Assembly (NCBI GenBank): GCA_038231255.1
Contig: JBBRLR010000009.1
Location: 1 to 64,000, forward strand
DNA from: JALYUS01 sp038231255
Lineage (GTDB): Bacteria; Chloroflexota; Chloroflexia; Thermomicrobiales; JALYUS01
Length of the DNA stretch: 64,000 bases
Direction: 5' to 3'
This document shows positions 1-8,339 of this stretch, piece after piece; within the stretch, counting starts at the first letter, position 1, and the number at the start of each line of letters is the position of its first letter. Made by a program: the position numbers and the translations under genes. The notes below the pieces were generated by a model, which was not told the DNA's origin, ran no database searches, and worked only from the letters and a program-made list of their open reading frames with translations.

Positions 1-69
1 CCGTTCGACTTGCATGCATTAGGCACGCCGCCAGCGTTTATCCTGAGCCAGGATCAAACTCTCAAACCA
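1..69 (-). rRNA. rrs: 16S ribosomal RNA, 5' end only (gene continues off the window)
   Basis: The reverse complement carries the universal 16S start, GAGTTTGATCCTGGCTCAG, followed by the conserved stretch ending in GCAAGTCGAACGG. Placing the conserved GAGTTTGATC against E. coli numbering puts the mature 5' end near position 69. Only about 69 bases are present; the rest lies to the left of the window. A strong promoter about 160 bases upstream serves it. Confidence 0.95.
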
Positions 70-160
70 ATATCCATCAAGCGGGCCAAAACCCGCCCTC
101 GAGACATGCTGCTGCCTCTCTCCCTTCCCCTCTGCTGGTAATGGGCTGGCGCTCCGGGGA

Positions 161-183
161 TAAAAAATCCGCCATCAGGCGGC
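161..183 (-). terminator. Terminator-like hairpin inside the 16S leader
   Basis: On the minus strand a short stem (CCGCC, loop TGAT, GGCGG) is followed directly by ATTTTTT. This is the layout of an intrinsic terminator, but it lies between the rRNA promoter and the 16S start, with no other minus-strand gene before it. It could be an attenuator that needs antitermination, a processing stem or chance. The stem is only 5 bp. Confidence 0.4.
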
Positions 184-227
184 TCTTCCAGGCCCCTTGC
201 GCATGCCGCTCGTCCGACGGCCTACGG

Positions 228-256
228 AATATACACCCCCCATCCGGGCATGTCAA
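228..256 (-). promoter_or_regulatory. rRNA operon promoter
   Basis: The minus strand reads TTGACA (251-256), a 17-base spacer and TATATT (228-233). The match to the vegetative sigma consensus is near perfect and predicts transcription from about position 221, giving a leader of about 150 bases before 16S. Such strength fits an rRNA operon. Confidence 0.8.
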
Positions 257-391
257 TACCCTTTGCGCGCAATCTCTCGGACTCACCTTCCCGCGTCCTG
301 TCCGCGTTGCCGATCTCGCCCGATATGTGCTAGCCTCCCGGCGGCATCGTTCGGAGATTTCGTCAGTCGTTACCATGGTGCGAACGGGAGC

Positions 392-883
392 GTGCGTGTG
401 TTTTTTCGCGATCTTTCTCATGACACTCGCTTTTGGATCGTCGTCGTCACGAGCCTCTGCTTATTCCTGACGATCGAGCGCGTGCAGGCGTACGCAAATG
501 GCCCGTGGCCACAGTTGCAACGTGACCGCGAGCGGCGTCCCGTCGCGATGGGCAACCCGCTGCTTTGGTTCGCTGTCATGGCGTTGCTGCTTCCGGGGCT
601 GGTTTTGCTGCTCGCGAATGTCGCGATTCTGCTCTGGGCAAAGTACCCACGCCGGAGCGTCCAGGTACTCGCGGCCTTCCTCCTGATGCTGCCTTGGCTC
701 GTCTTTACGATTGGCAGTTTCGATGGACTCGGCATCGGCCCCTATATGCGGCGCGTCGGCATTGCCCTTCCGATCGCTCTCTGTGTCAGCCTCGTCCTCG
801 CCGACCTGCTCCTCTTCTTCACCTTTCTCGATCTCGTCGAAAGCACCAACCTCATTGATTCCGTCAAGCATCTCCGGCCGTAA
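392..883 (+). CDS. Small integral membrane protein of unknown function
   Basis: I do not recognise a family. From a GTG at 392 (or the GTG at 398) the frame gives about 163 residues with roughly four hydrophobic segments: one near the N-terminus (FWIVVVTSLCLFLTI), then three after the internal Met at 548. The frame stays open upstream to 197, but that part lies over the rRNA promoter and leader region and has a low-complexity Arg/Pro-rich look, so I do not include it. A start at 548 would drop the first segment. The gene is divergent from the rRNA operon and 130 bases before the site-2 protease gene. Existence is likely; the start is uncertain. Confidence 0.55.
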   Translation: MRVFFRDLSHDTRFWIVVVTSLCLFLTIERVQAYANGPWPQLQRDRERRPVAMGNPLLWFAVMALLLPGLVLLLANVAILLWAKYPRRSVQVLAAFLLMLPWLVFTIGSFDGLGIGPYMRRVGIALPIALCVSLVLADLLLFFTFLDLVESTNLIDSVKHLRP

Positions 884-1012
884 TCGGGTTACGACGCCGC
901 GCATCGTACCCAGATAGCGTGAACGGACAGACAGTGCTATCATTGTGGATACGGTGGTACACCGTCGCTGAGGCTTCCGAGTCGGAACAGTGGGATAACG
1001 AAAGAGGGCCGC

Positions 1013-2209
1013 GTGCGCGCATTCCGCCTCACGCGCGTTATGGGGATTGACGTCCGAGTCCATCCCACCTTCGCGCTCATCGTGCTCTGGTTCGCGTACA
1101 TCTGGGGAATCAAAACGGGCGCGGGCTTAGGCGGAGCGCTTTTCGGCCTTGCGATGGTCGTTTGTCTCTTCGCATGCGTGCTCTTGCATGAACTCGGTCA
1201 TAGTCTCGTCGCGCGCCGCTCAGGCATCCGCGTCCACGACATCACGCTGCTGCCGATTGGCGGCATGGCGCGTATCGAGCGCTCTCCCGTTCATCCCGGT
1301 GACGAATTTTGGCTCGCCCTCGCCGGCCCGGCAGTCAATGTCGGTATCGCGCTGATCCTGCTGCCAATTGTTGCCGCTGTTGGTTATTTTGAGCACATCG
1401 AAGGCGTCGCTGGCATCCTGAACGCCATTGGACAGGTGGACCTCCCAGGTTTCGCCGCGTATCTGCTATTCGCCAATCTCTCGCTCGTTGTTTTCAACCT
1501 CATCCCTGCCTTTCCGATGGATGGCGGTCGCATCCTACGCGCTTTCATGAGCCTGCTGATCAGCCGGTCGCTCGCGACGCAGATCGCTGTGGTGATTGGC
1601 AAAGTGATTGCCGTGGGGTTTGTTATCATCGGCTTCGCGTTCCTCCACGACTGGACGCTGCCGATGGTCGGCGTCTTCATTTTTGTCGGGGCGCATCTTG
1701 AAGGTCGGACGGTCGCGATGGAAGAAGCACTGCACCGGATGCACGTCGGGCAATGCATTACGTGGGAATCGGGCGGCATCGGGCCGTACGAACCGCTCGC
1801 CGCCGCGCTCCTCGGCGGCCCGCGCGATCTCGCCGTGACCGAGCGCGGGCGGGTAATTGGCATCCTTTGGAAGGTCGAAATCCTCAACGCGATGGGTATG
1901 CGCGGATCGCATGTCCGCATCCATGAGGTGATGGATCATTTCCCGCCCATCGTAGATGTGGACACCTCGCTTTACCTCGCGCAGCAGGCGATGGTGCGGG
2001 CGAATCGTGGCGCCGTCCTTGTCACGGAGCGCGGTCTATACCGGGGCATTCTCACTGCGGAGCGCTATTGGTATCTCCATCGCGTGTTGCAATCCCGGCG
2101 TCGATCAGCGACAGCCGCACGCTATCTCGGTTGGCTTTTCAGTTACGTGCGCCGGTGGCGCCGCGAGACGAAAGCGCTGTCGTCCATTGGCCGCAGGCCG
2201 ATCCTCTAA
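1013..2209 (+). CDS. Site-2 protease family (M50) intramembrane metalloprotease with CBS-like tail
   Basis: This is a membrane-embedded zinc protease of the S2P/RseP superfamily, which cuts transmembrane segments in regulated proteolysis. The zinc motif HELGH is at residues 59-63 inside a hydrophobic helix. The second signature, NLIPAFPMDGGR, is at about 162-173 and supplies the third zinc ligand (Asp170). Several membrane helices surround both. The C-terminal third looks like a degenerate CBS pair (VTERGRVIGILWK, later VTERGLYRGILT), as in the S2P subgroup with C-terminal CBS domains. The GTG start has a GAAAGAGGG sequence just upstream. The substrate is unknown; no anti-sigma factor is adjacent. 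Confidence 0.88.
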   Translation: MRAFRLTRVMGIDVRVHPTFALIVLWFAYIWGIKTGAGLGGALFGLAMVVCLFACVLLHELGHSLVARRSGIRVHDITLLPIGGMARIERSPVHPGDEFWLALAGPAVNVGIALILLPIVAAVGYFEHIEGVAGILNAIGQVDLPGFAAYLLFANLSLVVFNLIPAFPMDGGRILRAFMSLLISRSLATQIAVVIGKVIAVGFVIIGFAFLHDWTLPMVGVFIFVGAHLEGRTVAMEEALHRMHVGQCITWESGGIGPYEPLAAALLGGPRDLAVTERGRVIGILWKVEILNAMGMRGSHVRIHEVMDHFPPIVDVDTSLYLAQQAMVRANRGAVLVTERGLYRGILTAERYWYLHRVLQSRRRSATAARYLGWLFSYVRRWRRETKALSSIGRRPIL

Positions 2210-2234
2210 CCGAACCAAGCGAATAAAGGTGGCT

Positions 2235-3131
2235 ATGCCTGCTGATCCACGAGAAAGCGGCGGCGAGGCACGTAAGAGATTGCGTCCGATGCTGTGGACG
2301 CTTTTCGCGCTCTGTAGCGTCTTCACCGTCGGTTGGTGGCTCGCCGTCGTCGGCATTTCGCGGAATATGCAACTGCCCATTGATGAGCGCTGGGCCGGGA
2401 GCGGCATGCTCTTTCTCGAAGGCGCGATCGCGCTGCTGTGGATTGCCATCGCCTTCTCATGGCGTCGTGCAGTTGCATTCGCGCTCGCCGTCCTGCCGAG
2501 CGCCTTCCTTGTCGAGATTCTCGGCGTGACCGTCGGCCTGCCATTTGGTCCCTATCACTACACCAACGCACTCGCGCCGAGCGTCTTCGGTCAGATACCG
2601 GCGCCGATCACATTTGCCTGGCTGATGATCTCCCTCGGCTCACTCGCGACCGCGACGTGGATTGCCGGGAGCAGAACAACTCGTTGGATCGTCCCACTAG
2701 CCGCGCTGCTCGCAACCGGGCTGGATGCCTGTCTGGAACCGACGGCGTTCCACGTCAAGGCATACTGGCTGTGGGAATCGTCGGGGCGCTATTACGGCGT
2801 CCCAACGCTCAATTTCATCGGCTGGCTAATCGCAGCGGCAGGAATCAACGCACTCGCTGCAACGGTTCTTTGGCAAGGCACGCGCCCCCAAATCCCGACA
2901 TTAGCCTTTGTCCCACTCACGCTGTACTGGGCGACCGTGGCGATGTTCGCCATCATCGACGGCTTCCGGGGCTACCCGGTAGGCACGGCGATTGGCACGG
3001 CACTCTGTCTCATGGCGCTTCTGCCGCTCCTTCGGATGCGTCGGACACATCGGCAGACATCGTCGGATACGCCCGACCTTTCCACACCGTCGCACCGCGC
3101 GCGTGCCAGCGCACCGAATTCGCTAGAATGA
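2235..3131 (+). CDS. CruF-like carotenoid biosynthesis membrane protein (PF04240 family)
   Basis: The protein has 298 residues and about seven or eight hydrophobic segments. It resembles the carotenoid hydratase family CruF, which adds water to the psi end of acyclic carotenoids, giving the hydroxyl that is later glycosylated. The FGPYHY motif typical of the family is visible near residue 105. The ATG at 2235 follows AAAGGTGG. The three genes after it (glycosyltransferase, acyltransferase, CrtI-type desaturase) fit a carotenoid glycoside ester pathway, supporting the call. Its 3' end overlaps the convergent glycosyltransferase gene by about 120 bases, and both frames stay open there. The exact substrate is inferred. 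Confidence 0.75.
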   Translation: MPADPRESGGEARKRLRPMLWTLFALCSVFTVGWWLAVVGISRNMQLPIDERWAGSGMLFLEGAIALLWIAIAFSWRRAVAFALAVLPSAFLVEILGVTVGLPFGPYHYTNALAPSVFGQIPAPITFAWLMISLGSLATATWIAGSRTTRWIVPLAALLATGLDACLEPTAFHVKAYWLWESSGRYYGVPTLNFIGWLIAAAGINALAATVLWQGTRPQIPTLAFVPLTLYWATVAMFAIIDGFRGYPVGTAIGTALCLMALLPLLRMRRTHRQTSSDTPDLSTPSHRARASAPNSLE

Positions 3132-4197
3132 AGAGGAACGCGACGACACAGAGCGGATGGACGACGGGCTGCCAGAACGGACGCCGGGTGCGCCGCGCGA
3201 CGATACCGTTCTGCACCACCATTGCGAGCACGAGGATCGCTGGGAGGACGCGCCAGGTCCATCCACTGCGGCCTAGGACAAGCCCCGCGATGAGGACGAC
3301 CGACGGGACGAAGTAGAGGAGTGTCAGCAGTGCCGCAAACCCCACGGCGATACCCGGCGATGCGCCGGTGAGCGCGTACGCATTCTTCGAGAAGCCACGC
3401 CACACCTCACCCGCGCTCCGGTACATACGCGTGCGCACTGTGCCGACGCCATCCGCCAGCCGCAGCCGCAGGCCGAGGCGCTTGGCCCGCCGCGCGAGTT
3501 CCATGTCATCGAGAACGGACGCACGTACCGCCCGATGCCCACCGATCCGGTCATATGCGGTCCGTGTGAAGGCGAGCAGTTGGCCGTTTGCCGCGACGAC
3601 GCGCGGCGACGGATCGGACCAGACGCGCCCAACGGGAAGCATCGTCCAGATGGTAAAAAACATGAATGGCACGATAAGCGCCTCGCTCCACCCGCCAATC
3701 TCCTGCTCCGGGAAGGCGGTGACGACATCCGCGCCCGCCGCGACTGCGCCGACAACCGCGCGCACCATCGTCGGCGTATGAACGGTATCCGCGTCGGTGA
3801 AGATCAGTAGGTCGCCACACGCCAGGGATGCCAGTTGGTCGCACGCGTACGCCTTGCCGAACCAGCCGTCCGGCAACGGCGCTCCTTTCGCAATGCGCAC
3901 CGTTGCGCATCGCTCGGCATACGAGCGGGCGATACTCGCCGTGCGATCCTCGCTGCCATCATCGAGCACGATGATCTCAACGTTGCGATAGTCCTGTGCG
4001 ACAAGTGATTCAAGGCAGGCGCCGATGGACCGTTCCTCGTTGCGGGCAGGGATGAGCACGGAAACAAACGACGCGCTCTCACTGTCAGTTGCGTAGTCGG
4101 ACAGCCGCCGGAATGCGAAGGCATTGCTGATCGTATTCGCTGTGACGATCAGCGCGACGACACAGCAGACAATTTCCAACCAAAAGAGCACGGTCAT
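3010..4197 (-). CDS. Family 2 glycosyltransferase, probable carotenoid glycosyltransferase (CruC-like)
   Basis: This is a 395-residue membrane-anchored GT-A enzyme. An N-terminal membrane helix precedes a GT2 domain with VSVLIPARNEE, VLDDGSEDRT, the metal-binding FTDADT and the acceptor-side DDMELARRAKR. Three C-terminal membrane segments follow, and the protein ends near WKGRAYP, as in CruC-type enzymes. In the known pathway CruC transfers a sugar to the 2'-hydroxyl of a carotenoid and CruD acylates it. The start ATG shares four bases (ATGA) with the stop of the upstream acyltransferase gene, implying translational coupling. The 3' end overlaps the convergent CruF-like gene. Assignment to carotenoids rests on context. 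Confidence 0.75.
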   Translation of the reverse strand: MTVLFWLEIVCCVVALIVTANTISNAFAFRRLSDYATDSESASFVSVLIPARNEERSIGACLESLVAQDYRNVEIIVLDDGSEDRTASIARSYAERCATVRIAKGAPLPDGWFGKAYACDQLASLACGDLLIFTDADTVHTPTMVRAVVGAVAAGADVVTAFPEQEIGGWSEALIVPFMFFTIWTMLPVGRVWSDPSPRVVAANGQLLAFTRTAYDRIGGHRAVRASVLDDMELARRAKRLGLRLRLADGVGTVRTRMYRSAGEVWRGFSKNAYALTGASPGIAVGFAALLTLLYFVPSVVLIAGLVLGRSGWTWRVLPAILVLAMVVQNGIVARRTRRPFWQPVVHPLCVVAFLFILANSVRWHARGATVWKGRAYPTMSADVSDASEGAAEAP

Positions 4198-4964
4198 TCG
4201 TCGGTCACGAGGCGTTCGCGGCCAAGCAATCGGTCGAAGGTGTCGTTCACCCCGCCACGCCCCCGGAAAATCGTCCGATAGGCCGCGAAGTCGTCCCTTG
4301 CAACATCGCGCGCGACATCGTTCATGAGTGCGGTCAGCACGTCGCCGAGGCAGGAAGTGACGCGCGCAACATCCCGCGCTTCCGCCGTATCGAATCTGCG
4401 AACCTCGCCAATACGAACGATGACTTCCGGGTGTTGCTCGCCCCTGAACACATATTCCCATGCAACGGGCAGTACGCCGATTGTTCGGCCATCGGCGGTC
4501 GCTCGCCGGAGGATATGGGCCGCGCCGCCGTGCAACGCGAGCGGACGCGCGGATGCGGGCGTAATTTCAGCCTGCGGAAACAGCCAGACCCACACTGGCC
4601 CGTGCGTACACAGGAGGTTCGCCGCGTACGCGAGACTCCGAGCCACGTCGCGGGCGTCGGAGCGCTCGACACCGAAGCAGCCCAGCCACGCGAAGAACCG
4701 GTATCGTCGGAGTTGCGCGGCATCCATCATCAGGTACCGTCGCGCACCGAAGTGGCGCGAAAGCAGCAACGCGATGTATCCGTCCCACCACGTCGGATGG
4801 TTCGCGATTACCAGCAACGGCAAACCCGTCGCGCGCGGGTCGTCGCCCGCATCGCACACGCGGACGCGCACGCGCACGCGGACAAACATGCGCCGCAGCG
4901 ATGAACGCACAAGCATCCAGACCAGCAATTCGCCCCACGGGCTTTTGCGCGCCGGGTAGCGCAT
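4194..4964 (-). CDS. Lysophospholipid-type acyltransferase, probable carotenoid glycoside acyltransferase (CruD-like)
   Basis: A PlsC-family acyltransferase of 256 residues. The catalytic HX4D motif is seen as NHPTWWDGY. I start at the ATG at 4964 because GAGGGAG lies seven bases upstream; the frame is open to a GTG at 5003, but no ribosome site precedes that. Near the N-terminus is an alternating VRVRVRVRV stretch encoded by a run of GCGCAC-like units. The gene overlaps the following glycosyltransferase by ATGA. In this neighbourhood it most likely esterifies the sugar of a carotenoid glycoside, as CruD does; a role in phospholipid synthesis cannot be excluded. Confidence 0.75.
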   Translation of the reverse strand: MRYPARKSPWGELLVWMLVRSSLRRMFVRVRVRVRVCDAGDDPRATGLPLLVIANHPTWWDGYIALLLSRHFGARRYLMMDAAQLRRYRFFAWLGCFGVERSDARDVARSLAYAANLLCTHGPVWVWLFPQAEITPASARPLALHGGAAHILRRATADGRTIGVLPVAWEYVFRGEQHPEVIVRIGEVRRFDTAEARDVARVTSCLGDVLTALMNDVARDVARDDFAAYRTIFRGRGGVNDTFDRLLGRERLVTDE

Positions 4965-5103
4965 CGCCACTCCCTCTTCGCGTTTCGACGCATCAGTCGT
5001 CACAAATGTCCGTACACCTATCCCGGAAGTTCGAGTACAATAGGAGCACGTCGGGTCATCCGATCCCCAGTATAGGCACTCATGAGCGGGGGCGCATCAG
5101 ACG

Positions 5104-6615
5104 ATGCATGTTGCGGTAATTGGCGCGGGGATGGGCGGGCTTGCGGCGGCGGTGCGACTGGCGACACGGGGTGTCGCGGTCACGGTCTTCGAGCAAGGCC
5201 CGCGCGCGGGCGGCAAACTAAATCGGTGGATGAGCGACGGCTGGACCTTCGATACCGGCCCGTCCCTCTTGACGATGCCGTGGGTGTTGCGCGAACTCTT
5301 CGCGGACGCCGGCCACGCGCTGGAGGACGATCTGACGCTCGATCCGGTTGATCCTGTCTGTCGGTACTCCTTCGCCGATGGCTCAACGCTCGATGTGACG
5401 ACCGACACCGCGCGGATGGCGGCGAATATCGAGGCGCTCTCCCCCCGCGATGTGCCGGCATTCTTCCGCTTCCTCGCCTACAGCGGCGATTTATATGCGA
5501 CGGCGGCCGAGCCGTTCCTGCGCAATCCGATACGGCGGGAGATGTTCGCACGCGGGCGGAGCGATCTTTTCCGCTTCGGCCTCCGAGCGCGCGACCTGCC
5601 AAAAGTTGCCTCGCCGCGCAGCGTCCACGATACCGTGCGGCAATTCTTCCACGACCCGCGATTGCGGCAGGTCTTCGACCGCTATGCGACCTATAACGGC
5701 TCGTCGCCGTACCGCGCTCCCGCCGCCTTTTGCCTGATCCCGTTCGTCGAATTCGCGACCGGCGCGTGGCATCCGCGCGGCGGCATGTACCGCATCGCCG
5801 AAGCGCTGACCGCGCTGCTCGAACGCCTCGGCGTCACGCTGCGTCTCGATGCGCCCGTCGCCGCGATCACACACCGTAACGACGCCGCGACTGGCGTGCA
5901 ACTCGCTTCGGGGGAACGAATCGCGGCGGACGCGGTGATTTCCAATGTGGATGTGCTGACAACCTACGAACGGTTGCTCGATGTGGATGTGCCGGGCGTT
6001 TGGACCGCACGGGCGGCGCTGCGCAAGCGGGAGCCTTCATATTCGGCGTTTCTGCTGCTGCTCGGCACGCGGCGCACCTACCCCGAACTGCCGCATCATG
6101 CGATCTTTTTTAGCGAGAACTACCGCGCGGAGTTTGCAGATATGCTGGAGCGCCGCGTGCCGCCGACCGACCCGACAATCTACGTGTGCCGCGCGACCGC
6201 GACCGATCCGAGCGCCGCCCCGCCAGGATGCGACAATCTTTTCGTGATGGTCAACGTCCCCTATCTCGATGGCCGAACCGACTGGACATCGTTCGCCCCG
6301 CACTATCGCGCCCATATTCTCGGCGCACTGCGACGGCGGGGATTGGACATCGAGCCATCAATCGCGGTTGAGTCGGTCTGGACGCCTGAAACGATCAGGG
6401 ATGCATACGGCGCGCAACGCGGCGCGATTTACGGCTTTGCATCGAACGGTCGAGGGGCCGGCTTCCTCCGCCCGCCAAATCAATCGCCGGTGCTGCGCGG
6501 ACTCTTTTTCGCGGGCGGCAGCACGCACCCCGGCGGAGGTGTGCCGCTCGCCCTACTGTCCGGCAAGATCGCGGCAGATCTGGTCCTGAAACACGCAAAG
6601 GAGCGCGCCGCATGA
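5104..6615 (+). CDS. CrtI-type carotenoid desaturase (phytoene desaturase / CrtD-like)
   Basis: This 503-residue FAD enzyme has the dinucleotide-binding motif IGAGMGGLAAA at the N-terminus (GxGxxG at residues 7-12), then EQGPRAGGKLNRW and FDTGPSLLTMP. The C-terminal FAD signature FFAGGSTHPGGGVPLAL is typical of CrtI and CrtD. It introduces double bases into carotenoid chains. Sequence alone does not separate phytoene desaturation (CrtI) from the 3',4' desaturation by CrtD that follows CruF hydration; the neighbouring CruF-like gene favours CrtD-like. No crtB is present here. Its stop overlaps the recJ start (ATGA). It diverges from the acyltransferase gene across a 140-base gap. Confidence 0.85.
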   Translation: MHVAVIGAGMGGLAAAVRLATRGVAVTVFEQGPRAGGKLNRWMSDGWTFDTGPSLLTMPWVLRELFADAGHALEDDLTLDPVDPVCRYSFADGSTLDVTTDTARMAANIEALSPRDVPAFFRFLAYSGDLYATAAEPFLRNPIRREMFARGRSDLFRFGLRARDLPKVASPRSVHDTVRQFFHDPRLRQVFDRYATYNGSSPYRAPAAFCLIPFVEFATGAWHPRGGMYRIAEALTALLERLGVTLRLDAPVAAITHRNDAATGVQLASGERIAADAVISNVDVLTTYERLLDVDVPGVWTARAALRKREPSYSAFLLLLGTRRTYPELPHHAIFFSENYRAEFADMLERRVPPTDPTIYVCRATATDPSAAPPGCDNLFVMVNVPYLDGRTDWTSFAPHYRAHILGALRRRGLDIEPSIAVESVWTPETIRDAYGAQRGAIYGFASNGRGAGFLRPPNQSPVLRGLFFAGGSTHPGGGVPLALLSGKIAADLVLKHAKERAA

Positions 6616-8339
6616 CCGTCCGCACACCGGTAACTCGCTGGATCACGACGAGTGAACCGACCGACGAACAGCTCGCGGCGTATGAGAACATGACGCCGGT
6701 TGTCGCGGCCTTGCTCCATGGGCGCGGTATTTCCGCACAGGAAGCGGCGACCTTCCTCAACAATGAGATCCGCGCACTCAACGATCCATTCCTGCTTTCC
6801 GGCATGGATACAGCCGTCGCGTGCATCCGTGACGCGTTCGTGCGGTCGGAAAAAATCTGTATCTACGGCGACTACGACGCCGACGGTTTGACGGCACAGG
6901 CATTGCTCGTGGCCGCATTCCGCGCCTGGAATTTCCCGAACCTTCGCACTTATACCCCGCATCGCGAGCGCGAGGGGTACGGTTTGCACCACGACGCGCT
7001 CGCTGAACTTGCCCGCGATGGCGTCGGGCTGATCATCGCGGTGGATTGCGGCATCAGCAACGCGGAGGAGATCGCCCGCGCCCACGAGGCCGGGGTGGTT
7101 GTGATCGTCGTGGATCATCACAGCGTGCCCGAAAATCTCCCGGCAGCGGCAGCGGTCATCAATCCGCATCGTGCGGGCAGTGCGTACCCGTTCCACGACC
7201 TCGCCGGTGTCGGCGTCGCCTATGCCCTTGTGCGCGCACTGGCGGCATCCGGCGCGCCCTTCGCGCGGCCCGATACGGCGACGCTCAATATCCTCCTCTC
7301 CTTCGTGGCGATCGGCACCGTTGCCGATGTCGTGCCGCTGAAGGGCGAAAATCGCATCCTCGTGCAGGCAGGTCTGCGCGCCTTGCGACAAACGCGACAT
7401 CCCGGTCTGATCGCCCTCTGCGAGCGGGCCGGCATCCCCCTCCCCTCGCTCGACGCGAGCCATATCAGTTACGCCATCGCGCCGCGCCTCAACGCGCCGG
7501 GTCGCGTGCGCGGCGTCGAGGACGCCTATCGCCTGCTGACGCCTGCGTCCGATGTCGAGGCGCGGATGGCGGCGCTCGCCCTCGATGAAGCGAACCGCGC
7601 TCGCCAAATGGAGACCCAGCGCGCTATTGCCGAGGCGGTGGCGATGGTTGAGTCCGGCAGACTCCACGAAACGGATCGTGTGCTCGTGCTTGGCGATCCG
7701 TCGTGGAGCATCGGCATCGTCGGCCTGGTCGCGGCCAAATTGGTCGAGCGGTATCACCGACCAGCCCTCATCTACGCGCGCGGCGACCGCATGAGCCGGG
7801 GGAGCGCCCGCAGCATCGCCGCCTTCGACATCATCGCGGCGCTCGGCCGGAGCGCACCATTGATGGAGCATTTCGGTGGGCATCCGCGCGCGGCGGGCTT
7901 CACTATCGCGAACGAAAAGATCGCCGCACTCCACGCCGCGCTCAACGACCATGCCGCATCGCTCTCCGATGAAGACCTGTTACCGTCGTTGCGCCTCGAT
8001 GGACGGCTCGGTCATGACGATGTATCGCTCGCCGCGTGCGCCACCATCGCCGCGCTCGCGCCATTCGGCCATGGCAATCCCGAACCGCTCTTCCTCGTGC
8101 CGCGCGTCCGCGTCCTCGATGCCCGGCGCGTGGGCGGCGATGGCGCGCACTTGACCTTCACCGTTGGCCTCGAAACCGGTGAGACAGTGCGATGCATCGC
8201 CTTCGGCGCGGGCACGCGCGAAGAAGAACTCGCTGCGCTGCGCGAAGCCGATCTCGCCGCGACGCTCCAGCGCGACGTGTGGCGCGGCGACGAACGCTTG
8301 CAACTGCGCGTCAAGGATTTCCGAGCAGCGGCAGATTAG
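6612..8339 (+). CDS. recJ: Single-stranded-DNA-specific 5'-3' exonuclease RecJ
   Basis: RecJ degrades single-stranded DNA 5' to 3' in recombination and mismatch repair. The 575-residue protein shows the DHH-family motifs: IYGDYDADG at about residues 84-92 (metal ligands), then the VVDHH signature with Asp168. The DHHA1 domain has GGHPRAAGFTI in the expected place, and an OB-like C-terminal region follows. The length matches the family. The ATG is preceded by AAAGGAG and overlaps the stop of the desaturase gene by four bases. Its stop overlaps that of the convergent murJ gene, leaving no room for a terminator. Confidence 0.93.
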   Translation: MTVRTPVTRWITTSEPTDEQLAAYENMTPVVAALLHGRGISAQEAATFLNNEIRALNDPFLLSGMDTAVACIRDAFVRSEKICIYGDYDADGLTAQALLVAAFRAWNFPNLRTYTPHREREGYGLHHDALAELARDGVGLIIAVDCGISNAEEIARAHEAGVVVIVVDHHSVPENLPAAAAVINPHRAGSAYPFHDLAGVGVAYALVRALAASGAPFARPDTATLNILLSFVAIGTVADVVPLKGENRILVQAGLRALRQTRHPGLIALCERAGIPLPSLDASHISYAIAPRLNAPGRVRGVEDAYRLLTPASDVEARMAALALDEANRARQMETQRAIAEAVAMVESGRLHETDRVLVLGDPSWSIGIVGLVAAKLVERYHRPALIYARGDRMSRGSARSIAAFDIIAALGRSAPLMEHFGGHPRAAGFTIANEKIAALHAALNDHAASLSDEDLLPSLRLDGRLGHDDVSLAACATIAALAPFGHGNPEPLFLVPRVRVLDARRVGGDGAHLTFTVGLETGETVRCIAFGAGTREEELAALREADLAATLQRDVWRGDERLQLRVKDFRAAAD

